64,000 nucleotides of DNA from Ilyonectria destructans. Its lineage: Eukaryota; Ascomycota; Sordariomycetes; Hypocreales; Nectriaceae. The DNA lies in the NCBI GenBank assembly GCA_020740775.1, contig JAHEWK010000003.1, positions 2,356,001 to 2,420,000 on the forward strand, read 5' to 3'. Every line of letters starts with the position of its first letter. Position 1 is the stretch's first letter. A program made the translations under genes and the position numbers. Below the pieces are notes generated by a model that saw nothing but the letters and a program-made list of their open reading frames with translations, was not told the origin of the DNA and ran no database searches. Of this stretch, positions 22,404-33,356 are shown one piece after another.

Positions 22404-24610
22404 ATGCTCGGTGGTGATCTGGCCTAGACGGATTGGTCTGGGCTCAAGTCGACCGAGCGACTGAACATTTGACCCTCCCCCTTTTCTTTTCTTTTCTTTT
22501 CTTTTCCTCCCTCTCGCTAATTCTCCCTTTCATCCCATTCTTGACAGTGGCCGGTGTCGCCGGACTACTGCGTAGTAGTTGGTAGAGACCATTGCCATGT
22601 GGCGGACAATCAACAATGTAACCCCCTGATGACACTAAACCCAGGCTGTGCCAACAAAGCAACAAGCTAGTGGCCGACTGATCCATTCTCAAATCTAATA
22701 GCTGGGAAACTAGTTTTCTCATCGCATTTGCACAATGCTGGCAGAGATCACCAGGCGCCGTTTCTGACTAGCCCCCATACGGTGCCCCGGGAAAAGAAAA
22801 ATCAACCAACCCGGCCTCTCCCAAGAGTCCGGGCTAGAAGGGGTCCTCTGCCAGAACCCTGACAGGTCCACGCCGACCTTCCCGCGCTATCCCAATGTCA
22901 ATCGGAAGTCAGATCTGCGCTCTAGGAAGCGCCGATGCCTCAGACAGCCCAAACTGGGTGCTGATCGGCAGTTGAGGAGGATTGCTGCGTCCCAGCGAAG
23001 CAGCGAGAGAGTGTCTCCCCCCACGGACGTAGAATGATGAATCAGATTATCATGCTGCTGCTGCTGCCCAAGTAACATTCGTAAAAATTTTTTCCCTCTC
23101 TCGCAACTACATGCAGCATGTAAATCGCGCACAGATGCTGGATCCAGAGATTTCACACAAGCCAGGACGGCATGTAGCCACTGCGTCCAAGCGAGCCTTT
23201 GGATTTGCATATCTGCCATCCCACTCACCCTTACACGCCCCCAAGGGAATGGCGCAGTGACACCGTAACTGAAACCACATATACACCCTCCCACTTGGTT
23301 GCGTTTGCTGGTGGTGTGTTCCTCAAGCTGGCACGCTGGTCGCGGTGTATTGCGTGGAACAGCGGGTCTTGAGTTGGGGCTTAACGTAGTTGACCCGTTT
23401 CGCGAAGAAGGGGAGAGGGGACGCGAATCGACTTGATTCTTGGTCACATATCGCCTTCCTAGCTTCTCTCGTGGGACTCTCCTGGCCAAGGGGAGGTTGT
23501 CCTTTGAGACATATGTACCATTCTAGCTCAATTCCGGCAGCTTGCCTTGGTGTGGTCAAAACTTCAAAACAGGGACTGGGTTAGTAGTCTGGATAGTTCC
23601 CCGCCCTAAGCGCACTAGTGTAGATGGAGAACCTCTTGGTTGCACAAAAGGACGAGCCTAGATTGCAACGAAGCCTCCCCGCCCCTCGCCAGGTTGAGTG
23701 AGGGTCAGAGATCGTACGGAGTGGACAGCTCGGCAGGGACTGCGCCTTTGACATGCGTATTGAGCAAAAAGCGCATCGAATGTACACACCTGCAAGACGT
23801 CCCAAGAGTACCATCGCGGCCTCAGAATGCCCTCATGCTTAAGGGACCCTGCACCTTGCCTCGGACCGTTGCATCGATTCATGCTTGTCGGGTCCACATG
23901 ACCACAGGTACGATCCGGGCCGCGGCGCCCTGGAAGTTGAGCCTAGGTTCCGCCGTGGCGATCGCACTGACATGTCTGTCGATTGAACTTCGGGAATAAT
24001 GCAAGGAGTCGGGGCGGGGGTCACGACCGTGCTGCCCTGACCAAAGACTTCGTTCGTGTCGGTGTGAGACAACAGACGAAAAGAGGTCGAACGGATAATT
24101 GTCCGATGCCGCGTGGGCAGGAACACCCTGGGCGTCAAATTAAATCGTTCTGCCAGGAAGTGGCGAAACGCCGAGTGGCACCCCAAGTGCAGGTCTCAAC
24201 ACAGTGGCTCTGAGTCGCCAAGCTGCTGCATGCTACACAAATTTTCAGCGACATGACAAGACAATAACAAGGAGACTTGGTGCAGGACACGGACTCCTCG
24301 TCTCAATTCTGTTGAATGATAGCTTGGTGGGAACCGCAAGCAATGGCCGATAGCTCTTGCGTCGGCCGAACTAGCCAGGTTGGCATGCCCAATGCACATC
24401 AGTGACAGACAGCATGATAACACAAGATCCAGAGCGGTGGGAACAGTGAACCAATGCGAGTGAAAGCAGTGAGATGAATGGTCCCGGATTCATCTGCCTG
24501 CATCCCATGTTGGGTTAAAAGGCTCACAGCCGTGCGTTATTGTTCGACTTCATCTTTTCCCTCATCTTTGTATCAATCTTGTTGACGACCAAAGTTTTGG
24601 GAATTGGACC

Positions 24611-26366
24611 ATGTGGCCAACAGTGTCCAAAATGAAAGACCAGACGACGAATGTTGACGGCGATTTGGAGGCGAACCAGGGACCTCATCCTACCGGCCAT
24701 GTATTGCCTACTGATGTCCAGGCCAGCAGAGACACCGGCGATGGCAACAGCGAGATGTCTGAGAAGCAAGGTCCCATGACCAATTCAAGGTGGTATCTGA
24801 AACTCCTTGACGCCGGCGTTGAAGAGAATGGAATCAGGCCCGTTCCACCAGAGGAACGAACACAGACCGAATACAACGAACTGTTCACCGTTTTCTTCAC
24901 CTGTCTCCTATGCGTGTTGCCGTAAGTTGTCCCCGCCCCGTGCCTCAAGAGAATGATCTTAACAACGCTAGGTTGCCAACAGGTGCCCTTGGAACAGCCG
25001 TGTATGGGCTGAGACTCCGAGACGTATCGTTGATCATCATCTTCTTCAACATCATAACTTGTATCCCGCCGGCATTCATCGGAATCGGAGGAGTTCAAAC
25101 GGGCATGCGACAAATGATCCAGGCTCGGTATTCGTTTGGGTAAGATTATGCACACTCCATGTCCGATCCTCGTATGGCACGAAGCTGACACGAAAGACGC
25201 CCAATTAAGGCTCTTCTTTGGCATGATCCCACTTCTCCTCAATGCCGGGACCGTTACTGGCTTCACTCTTATCGGATCTATTGTCAGCGGGCAGGCTATC
25301 GCGGCAGTGAACGAAAGTGCTCATGTTAGTGTGAATGTCGGTATCGGAATTGTCTGCGCTCTGAGCTTCGTCACGGCGTTGCTAGGATATCGAGCCATCC
25401 ATGTGTGGCAACGGTGGCAATGGCTACCCAACTTGATCGGGATCGTCATCGCGGTTGGGTGCGGAGGCGAACATCTCGTCAACCAGGCCGATGCAGGACC
25501 AGCAACAGTAAAAAGTGTCATCGGATATGGCAGCTTGATGGCTGGCTACTTCATGACCTTTGGTGGGACGGCGTCCGACTTCACCGCTTACCACAATCCA
25601 AACGGATCCAAGTAAGTAGTTTCCATCCATAACGCCCATGGGTGTTTGATGATGCTGACAAGTATCAAGTCTCAAGGTATTCATCTATGTGTATCTGGGG
25701 CTGCTCACCCCTTCCACGCCACTTCTCATCCTCGGGGCAGCGATAGGAGGTGCTCTACCCAACGTTCAGTCTTGGCAGACAGCGTGGGATTCATACGGGA
25801 TCGGGGGCGTCTTGGCGGAAATGCTTGAACCCGCTGGTGGATTTGGGAAGTTCGTGCTCGTAATTCTCGCACTGAGCGTCGTCGGAAACATGGTTTTGTC
25901 GAATTACTCGGTGGCCCTTTGCCTGCAGATGCTCCTCCCCATCTTCGCCAAAGTCCCCCGGTTTGTTTTTATATTCGTCACGATGGCCATCATGATCCCC
26001 ATGGCCATCTATGCCGCAGCGGAATGGGCCACCTCGCTTGAAAATTTTCTGAGCCTCATCGGATACTGGGCTGGGTGTTTTGATGCCGTCGTCATCGAGG
26101 AGCTAGTGGTGTTTAGGAAGTCGGACTACACCACATTTGACCCACGAATCTGGAACAAATGGCGGAGTCTTCCTCCAGGATTTGCGGCCATTGGTGCTTC
26201 ACTGGTCAGCCTTGCCGTGGTAATTCCTTCGATGGATACGACGTGGTACACTGGGCCCATTGGCGAACACATTGGCGACATTGGATTCGAATCGGCATTC
26301 GTCGTCACAGCACTCGCATACTATCCATTGCGCACATTGGAGATCAAGTGGACGGGCCGCGTCTGA
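24611..26366 (+). CDS. Purine-cytosine permease (NCS1 family, FCY2/FcyB-like)
   Basis: Plasma-membrane symporter for cytosine and purines (adenine, guanine, hypoxanthine) in characterised relatives. Exons 24611-24921, 24972-25139, 25210-25611 and 25670-26366 join in frame to 525 residues. A hydrophilic N-terminal tail of about 75 residues precedes WYLKLLDAGVEENGIRPVPP, which is typical of the FCY2 branch. The first membrane segments contain PTGALGTAVYGL and the conserved Gln-Met-Arg-x-Arg-Tyr-Ser-Phe-Gly stretch (M-I-Q-A-R-Y-S-F-G here). GYFMTFGGTASDFTAYHNP and the NCS1 C-terminal helices follow. A second Met lies at 24632 and could be used. It is tail to tail with RIB7, stops 287 bp apart. 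Confidence 0.9.
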
Positions 26367-26653
26367 GAATGTGAGGCCAAGAGGATGGGTAGCGGGACCG
26401 AGGTCAAGATTGGGATGGAATAGGACGCGGTAGGATGGTCGGGGTCGGGGTCTTGAGGACATGATCGGGAGTATCAAAGCGAAGGAGCGGAGGAAGCTTG
26501 CCCTGGTATCGGTCCACACGATGTGGGAGGATATGTTGAGGAAAGGGCTCGTAAAAAATGATGGAAGATATAGAAGGATCAATGGAAAGAAGAGTGTTGC
26601 CAAAAAGAACCAGGGGCGGGAGCTCAAGATATTTATAAGGACGGCTTCCGGCA

Positions 26654-27457
26654 CTAGGGATGCAGCTTCCCACATAAAACGACGTCTTCGCCAAAGGGAT
26701 GCCATGACACATCCGATAGCCTTGCAACCGGGATGGGAATGCCAGCGGAGTCGTGGGTGCGATCTGGAGATACGACGACACCCCCTTGGCCGAGCCAGGT
26801 GGGTGCAATGGTGACGATGACGGAGTCAACCAGGGCGTGGAAGCTTGGGTCCAACAAAGAGTTGATGATTTGGCCACCCCCCTCAACCATAACGCTCAAC
26901 AAGCCTTCCCGGAACAACACGTCAAATACGACGTGCCAATCAAAGCGCATCCTCCCGCCTGGACCAGATGAGGTGGCTGCTAGGGGAATATACTTTCCTC
27001 CAAGTCGTTCGAGGAGGGCGACGCTCGCGGCAGGCAACGACTGCGCCTCCACTCCGGTCAGGACGAAGGGGGCTAGGCCCTGGCCAAGGCGGGCAAGCTC
27101 GAGGACCTTATCCGCGGAGTCAGGAGTCCAGCGAAGATGGGGGTCAATGATGATGGGACGGGGCTGGCTTGCAGCGCCCGCGATGCGGCAGTTCAGAGCA
27201 GGCGAATCGGCTAGGAGGGTGGAGACCCCGATGAGGATGGCGGCATGGCGCGAGCGGATGTAGTGGGTCATAGCTTTGGATCCGGGCCCGGAGAGCCGGG
27301 TCCGAACGCCGGGTGCAAGGGACAAGGACGAGTCAAGCGATGTTGCAAAGGTGAGCGTGACAAACGGCCGGGATGGTGTCGTTGAGGGCTCTGGCGGAGG
27401 TAGCCGAGGCTCTAACAGAGTGGCAGAATTGGCGGGGAAAGTGAGAAGCTCAGTCAT
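26654..27457 (-). CDS. RIB7: 2,5-diamino-6-ribosylamino-pyrimidinone 5'-phosphate reductase (riboflavin)
   Basis: Second step of fungal riboflavin synthesis: NADPH reduction of the ribosyl side chain of the GTP cyclohydrolase II product. It is a single exon of 267 residues, the family length. Visible: RPFVTLTFATSLDSSLSLAPG (substrate-binding N terminus), the region around MTHYIRSRHAAILIGVSTLLADSPALNCR with the conserved threonine/aspartate pocket, RPIIIDPHLR, and MVEGGGQIINSLL, the NADPH-binding signature of the RibD_C fold. The protein ends with APTWLGQGGVVVSP and VLCGKL. No deaminase domain is fused, as expected for fungal RIB7. The ATG at 27457 is the only early Met in frame. Confidence 0.93.
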   Translation of the reverse strand: MTELLTFPANSATLLEPRLPPPEPSTTPSRPFVTLTFATSLDSSLSLAPGVRTRLSGPGSKAMTHYIRSRHAAILIGVSTLLADSPALNCRIAGAASQPRPIIIDPHLRWTPDSADKVLELARLGQGLAPFVLTGVEAQSLPAASVALLERLGGKYIPLAATSSGPGGRMRFDWHVVFDVLFREGLLSVMVEGGGQIINSLLDPSFHALVDSVIVTIAPTWLGQGGVVVSPDRTHDSAGIPIPVARLSDVSWHPFGEDVVLCGKLHP

Positions 27458-29864
27458 TTTGGCGAAGTTGCGCGGTCAAGAGCCAAGAGGAAAGAAAAGG
27501 GAAAAATGAAATAAAGAGGAGAAAGCTGCCTGTGTCAATGCGCGCGTGTGGTTCCTGAAGAAGAACTGGTATCTTAGGTGAGTGGTTGAGGGAGGTTCAC
27601 GCAGGCGTCGAGGGAGATGCCGGCGGCAACTCGGCTGTGGCTGGCTACGTCCGGAACACACGCATGCACGATGAGTCGATGGCGACGCAAGCGAGGCGGG
27701 CTTGGTGCAGCAGGCCTGTGCGACGACGATGGACCGCTCGTCCTACATACAGGAAGAGAGTCAGCGACCAATGCAAGGCTAAGGATTGAGGGGTCTGAGA
27801 GGGTTGACTGTTACCTTTCTCACGCTTTGGGAGGATAGTTCCGGGGGTTGCTGTGCAAGGAAAAGTCGGTGTTAGGGGTGGGAATTCGACGGAGAAATTG
27901 AATTCGATCTTGCATTCCCATTTCGGGGCTTCTTGCCCAACCGAATTGGCGGTCTCCGTGTTCAGCGGATTCTGGGAGGTGCGGCCCACTCCCCAAGTGC
28001 CACAGCCCCCTGTAGCATCCCCTGCACTGCCGGGCTCCTTCCTTCTTCAGCGTCGAGCACGCCTGCCCCCGTTACACCAGCCAGCCACCACAAGATCCAA
28101 CATCAAAACTCTCCGGGTGTGGGTTACGCTCATGTACCGGTATACCTGAATCAAGGCTGCTCTATATCAATACCAATACTGTCCAATTGGATGCAAGGGT
28201 TTCTACTCTTCTTCTCCTTGGCAGTTAGCTTGATTCGCCTGCCGCGCCTCCGTCATTACCCTCAACCGAAGCCATCCGTCCCAAGTCCAAGCTTCCACAC
28301 ACACACGATCTGGTGCCGAGACTCCACGGTCAAAAGACGCTCATCGAATACACCCTTCCATGCAAACCATCCCACGCAAACTGACCGTTCGTTCTGTTTG
28401 ATTCTCGAGCCGCTTTAGCTCCAACTCTTGGCTTCAGATAACCGCGCTACGTACTCCGTTTGTATCATGACACCTATCCAGTAGTCTCGGTTGTTTGCTA
28501 GGGCTCACCATAGACTTATAGATATTCTGACCTGAGGATTCCATCCCCATACCGTACGCCCTTTCATTTTCCCTCCATCTCTCATCTTTTTCAAGCGATT
28601 CCAGTGGCTCAACCTGTAAAATTTACGATTCTGGCATCTCTCGAGGTGCAGAAATGCTCTCTTTCGCTTGTATCGTATCCATTTAGCTCCAGTATGCTAC
28701 ACCAGGTGGGAATCTGCACCCAATGATCACTACCTAGGCAGTTGCTTGCTTGCGCAAGGCTTCGTTACCCATCACTAGTATCTAGTACCACCACAAACAG
28801 GGGGCTTACCAAGCTACCATTTTGAATCGGCCGCCCTTGGCTTGTCAGATGAAGTTCAACCGCCACACAAGTTCCACCCTAAGAGCGGGTCTATCTCCTC
28901 CCAATTCCCCAACCCATCTGTGTGGCCCCGTCTTAGAGCGCAGCACTGCAACTTTTTCTCTAAATGCGCACGAATGCACGGAATACGCCAGGCTTGGATG
29001 TATAAGACGGACTGATTCTCGGCCCCTTACGCCTTGTTCTTAAATTTTCCGCTATTGGGCCGTCAATGCCGAGGAGTGTCGTGGCAAGATGTGACTGGTA
29101 GGCATGTCTGATCGTAGCGTTCTTAAATTCTCGTTTTCCTTCGTTTCTCTCCCTTGTTTAAGAAAGAACCAGATTTTGTCCAAGTTACCGAGGCATCCAA
29201 TTCTCAGCAACAAGGACCATGCGGCGGGTGGATATCAACTTCGCCGGTTCTGTAATATACGTACAGCGGTGACACTGTGCTCGGACAAGGCAACCTTGGT
29301 GTGGAGTGTTGAGGTTTGCCGATGCTTCGAGCTCAGCGACGGGACTGTCAGACAAAGACAAAGACGCATTTGACGTATATCCACTTAACCGCCAAATGGG
29401 GGACCGCGTAGCTGAAGGGGTTGCCCAGATGACGATCTTGCGCCCGCAAGGACATGCGTGAACCCTTGAGTTCCCCCGCGTACCAGCTACATGGTCAATT
29501 GCTAACGGCGGATGCAGCAGAAACGCGAGGGGAGTGGCGGTGTAGTTAAGGCAAAATATAGGCGAGTTCGAAAACGTTCGGACTATTGATTCAATGCCGA
29601 TACTCTTGGCTTCTCTTCTCATACACCACCAACGACATGCACTAGACTGGGAGCCAATGTACATTGCCAGCAAGGTGATATGACAACCTGTCTTAGCCTG
29701 AGATTAGAAAGGTTGGTGGTGAAAACAAGTCTGCTCCTCCCCGAGTTTGGATTTGGAGGCACCGAGCTATGTACGATTGGCCGACTACGGCACACGTTCA
29801 CTCCCTGTGCCCGACATGTAACTATACGCATGGATTTACTCTAATCCATACGGTTACAGATACA
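27458..29864. other. Gene-free stretch of about 2.4 kb
   Basis: Upstream of RIB7 and downstream of the AlkB gene. The open frames (for example 27933-28418 plus and 29185-29673 minus) show no domain or compositional support. A CTACCTAGGCAG element near 28731 and a TACTCCGT element near 28450 belong to the dispersed motif classes described in the findings. Confidence 0.5.
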
Positions 29865-31202
29865 TTAAAAAGCCTTTAAGATCGCCTTACTTGGCACTGG
29901 ATTCCCATCATCATCAAACTCCGCCCATTGGAAGAACCCACAACTCTCTTTTTCCGGGACATTACTAGCGTAACACATCCAAAAGTATCGGCCAAAATTC
30001 TCCTTCTTCCTCTGCACAACCCGCAGCACACATGGCATTTTGCAAGGGCACTTGGGCGTATATCTCGGGTGCATGTTCGCACGGTAATCTCGGTATGTAA
30101 TGTTGATTCGTGCTGTTCCCGCAACGGGGTGTGGGTCGATCGATAACGCGGCGGAGATGCAGTGCTTCCACTCCTCCTGCATCTCGGCGTGCATCACGAG
30201 TAGCGAGTTGTGGGGAAGGTGGATAGAGATCTGGCCCTCTGCATCGGGGTCTTCGACGGACTTGTTGTCGTTGTCCTTGGGAATGACTTTGCGGACTCGA
30301 AATTCGCGAGCAACTCCTAGAGACAGCGAGCCGATGACGGCTCGTGGTCCAAGATAGGTGAGCCGATCGCTATGCCAGCCTACATTTTCCTGAGGCCCAT
30401 TGTAGCAGTTCACGAAGGCAGCATTTGGCGTCCAGGAGTCTGGTGGTTGATATCGCAACTTCTTGCCGCCTGGGTATTGAGTTTTTATTCGATTTTGCAC
30501 CTCCCTGTTAACTGCATCCTGGACTTTGGGCTTGACCCTCGCAAGTTGTGGTGTGATCCTTCGGACATCCTGAGAACTATTAGGTTTCAAGTAATTGGAG
30601 TGGTCGCTGTGCCCAAGACGTACTGTCAATCGAGCGCCATTGTAGTGATACTCAGTCTTCTGGCGCCTGATTTCATCGTAGCTCTCAACATAAAAGCTCG
30701 ATGTATGTGGACTTGAAACCACATTCTCAAAGAGCTTGAAGGTTATCTTCTCGTATGATTTCGACTCCTCTAATAGCTCCTCCAGGAGCTCGTTGGCTTC
30801 CTCGGGGGGGAGGAAATTGTGTACAATGGTGCAAGGCGTATACTCCGCAACATCCTCTGGGTCGTATAGGTGAAGAGTGCTGCCTTTCTTGGGCTTAAGT
30901 TTCTTCTTGGCTGGGGACGTGGCGTTGCTGGGGGCAGCGTACTGCTTTAAGGATTTCTGATAGCCGATACCCCGGCTACCCTTCTTGGTCGGGGAGGGGA
31001 CTCTGAGTGAAGCTGATGCTTCTGAAACAGAACCATCGTGAGCTAATAGAATGTCAAGTAGTGCCTCTTGGTCGAGTTTTGGATGCAGAGATGACAAGAG
31101 AGCCAATTTGATCTCGGTCGGTTCTTCGGGCTCTGCACACCTCGCAGGTACTTGGGGGTCTGGTGTTAACTTGCGTTTGGGACGCGTCAGGAACGATTTC
31201 AT
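29865..31202 (-). CDS. AlkB-like 2-oxoglutarate/Fe(II) dioxygenase with CUE-like and GRF zinc-finger modules
   Basis: Predicted nuclear repair enzyme that removes N-alkyl lesions from DNA or RNA bases oxidatively. Single exon, 445 residues. Residues 30-66 (EIKLALLSSLHPKLDQEALL onward) look like a CUE/UBA-type ubiquitin-binding helix bundle. Residues 120-375 are the AlkB double-stranded beta-helix: YHYNGARLT, the NCYNGPQENVGWHSDRL stretch with iron ligands H277 and D279, distal H347 (EWKHCIS), and R365 in ARINITYR for 2-oxoglutarate. Residues 383-432 form a GRF-type zinc finger (C385, C391, C410, C421; GRYFWMC), which binds single-stranded DNA in other repair proteins. It is closest in layout to the ALKBH2/3 group with a fungal C-terminal GRF. 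It shares its upstream region with PEX7. Confidence 0.92.
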   Translation of the reverse strand: MKSFLTRPKRKLTPDPQVPARCAEPEEPTEIKLALLSSLHPKLDQEALLDILLAHDGSVSEASASLRVPSPTKKGSRGIGYQKSLKQYAAPSNATSPAKKKLKPKKGSTLHLYDPEDVAEYTPCTIVHNFLPPEEANELLEELLEESKSYEKITFKLFENVVSSPHTSSFYVESYDEIRRQKTEYHYNGARLTVRLGHSDHSNYLKPNSSQDVRRITPQLARVKPKVQDAVNREVQNRIKTQYPGGKKLRYQPPDSWTPNAAFVNCYNGPQENVGWHSDRLTYLGPRAVIGSLSLGVAREFRVRKVIPKDNDNKSVEDPDAEGQISIHLPHNSLLVMHAEMQEEWKHCISAALSIDPHPVAGTARINITYRDYRANMHPRYTPKCPCKMPCVLRVVQRKKENFGRYFWMCYASNVPEKESCGFFQWAEFDDDGNPVPSKAILKAF

Positions 31203-31614
31203 AGTCTCAACACCAATTAACTGAGTTTAGCAATAGCAATACGCTGATTCTCCTGCAGAACATACTGGGGAGACAGCAGTAGGCTGGGGAGAATGAACAA
31301 CCTGGTTTTGGCGACTCCGCTTGTCACGGAGGCGAAGGGCGCGGTGGCGGATGCGACAGCCACGCGAAAGCACGTGATATTCGGCGGGGAAATATATGAA
31401 CTCTGTAAGTGCATCGGAGGCGGCTATGACGCATTTATGGTTAGTTGCATCGGTCAGCTCCCCGCGGCTTGGGTCATTACCGAGGCACATGCCATTACAG
31501 CTCCCACCTTCATGCGGGCTCGGCCAAGACACATCATGGTGAATTGCAGTTTTTCTATATCATAACAGTTCTGTTGTCGATGCGCCCTGTCTCTGGCGCC
31601 TCCCATCCGGCACA
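31203..31614. promoter_or_regulatory. Shared promoter of AlkB-like gene and PEX7
   Basis: These 412 bp separate two divergent start codons. A CACGTG E-box lies at 31371-31376, close to the middle. No other gene fits in the gap, so both promoters must be here. Confidence 0.5.
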
Positions 31615-32797
31615 ATGGCCGCAATGCTTGAGTTCCGCACGCAAGGGTACAATCCCTATGCCGTGAAGTACTCGCCATACTACGACTCGCGCATCGCCGT
31701 CGCGAGCTCTGCCAACTTCGGCATCGTGGGCAATGGCCGGGTCTTCGCCCTCGGGTTGACGGCCCAGGGCATCCAGGTCGAGAAAACGTATGCGCGCTTT
31801 TCCCTCGCGCCTAGGCGACGCCGCCAGCGTCATGGCCAGAGACTGACATGTGCCCCTCTTGCAGGTTCGATACCAATGATGCGCTCTACGATTTAGCTTG
31901 GTCAGAGATCAACGAGAACCAACTGATAGTCGCCTGTGGAGATGGATCGCTCAAGCTCTTCGACTTGGGCGTGGACGAATTCCCGATCATGAACTTCCAC
32001 GAACACAAGCGGGAGACCTTCTCAGTGTGTTGGAGCCCCGTCACCAAGGACACCTTTGTGTCGAGCTCGTGGGACGGCACAATCAAGCTTGTCAGTTGGG
32101 CTTGCATCTTGCGTCTATTATAGCTACTGACACCTTCCAGTGGTCTCCAACCCGAAACCATTCCATCAAGACGCTCCCCGTGGGGAACTGCACGTACAGC
32201 ACATCCTTCTGCCCCTCCAACCCCGCCCTCATCTCAGCCGTGTCCTCCGACTCCCACCTCCGCATCTTCGACCTCCGAACTCCGTCTTCGGCCAAGTACC
32301 ACCTCACCACCACCATCCCTGTCCATGCGCCACCCGCCCAACCCAGCATGGCCGTCAGTCCCCCGAGTGCGCCGGCTGAGATCCTCACGCACGACTGGAA
32401 CAAGTACAGGGACACCGTGATTGCGACGGGCGGCGTTGATAGAGTCCTGCGCACATTTGATATTCGAAATCCTGCAGGCGGACCTCTTGCTGTCATGCAG
32501 GGCCACGAGTACGCCGTCCGGAGGTTGGCGTGGAGTCCCCATGCAAGCGACACTCTAATCAGCGCGAGTTACGACATGACGGTTCGTCTCTGGAATGACG
32601 GATCAGCACAACCCCAGAACCCGGCAATGGGTCCTGCACTTGGCGCGCAAATGGGAATCATGAACCGACATACCGAGTTCGTCACTGGAGTGGACTGGTG
32701 TTTGTTTGGGATGGGCGGCTGGGTGGCCTCAGTTGGCTGGGATGAGAGGGTCCTGCTGTGGGATGCCAACATGATGATGGGCCAGCGAGGTCCCTGA
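31615..32797 (+). CDS. PEX7: Peroxisomal targeting signal 2 receptor (WD40)
   Basis: Cytosolic WD40 receptor that binds PTS2 signals and, with a PEX20-type co-receptor, delivers enzymes such as thiolase to peroxisomes. Exons 31615-31787, 31865-32090 and 32141-32797 give 351 residues. The start MLEFRTQGYNPYAVKYSPYY (after Met-Ala-Ala) is the PEX7 N-terminal signature. Repeats follow: ALYDLAWSEIN/LKLFDL, FSVCWSP/SSSWDGTIKLWSP, STSFCPSNP/LRIFDLR, TVIATGGVDRVLRTFDIR, AVRRLAWSPH/SYDMTVRLWN and VDWCLFG/SVGWDERVLLWD. The intron joins fall at VEKT-FDTN and IKL-WSP; the second uses donor GTCAGT. An insertion of about 20 Pro/Ala/Ser residues lies between blades 3 and 4. Confidence 0.95.
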
Positions 32798-33356
32798 GTA
32801 TCGGATCAGGTTACGACTATTCTGGGCGTTGATACAGGAGTTTATCTGCGGCTTTCGTAACAATTGGTCGGGTTGGCGTTTGGGACGGCTACCAAGCGAA
32901 TTGATCGCGGGGTGCTGGAGCATATATATCTCAGAAAATCGCCTGGATTGGCACAATTATCATGATACCAGGATAGAACAGTGTTTCTGGTTACATCAGT
33001 TCCCAATTCCCCTCCTGCGACATGGGATGGTACGAAAGAGGGCAAGGTTACTAGTTCCAAACGTCACAAATTGGGGGCCCAAAGAGATAAAGCAGGCAAG
33101 TTGATAAGATATGTCATAAGAGCATAATTAACATGATTGTTCTAAGTAGAGTTTTGTGGACTAGAGCCACATGGTATGATGCTGCCCTCGTAGTAACTAA
33201 TTACAAGCCGTACACCTTTTTGTCCTATCTTACACCCGCCTATACCATACATCATGCCCAGTATAAGTACAAAGTCCACCCCTACAACCAACAATAATTC
33301 ATGAAATGCGTATGCGTAGCTGGCGTGCGACCCGATCATGCCAATGCGCTACCATC
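32798..33356. other. Convergent 3' region between PEX7 and the DEAD-box helicase
   Basis: These 559 bp lie between two stop codons. The region is somewhat AT-richer than its neighbours, as expected for 3' UTRs and terminators. No other feature is seen. Confidence 0.4.

Larger units (their letters stand above)
21962..24610. other. Gene-free stretch of about 2.6 kb
   Basis: No recognisable gene. The region holds a TATA-like box followed by a 46-codon ORF (listed separately) and a TTTTC pentamer run at about 22486-22506. The remainder is unremarkable intergenic sequence before the permease gene. Confidence 0.5.

Noticed and set aside
19731..26366. Secondary-metabolite cluster around the P450
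   Set aside because: The nearest genes are ribokinase and a purine permease. There is no polyketide synthase, NRPS, terpene cyclase, methyltransferase or pathway regulator adjacent; the Zn2Cys6 gene is over 35 kb away.
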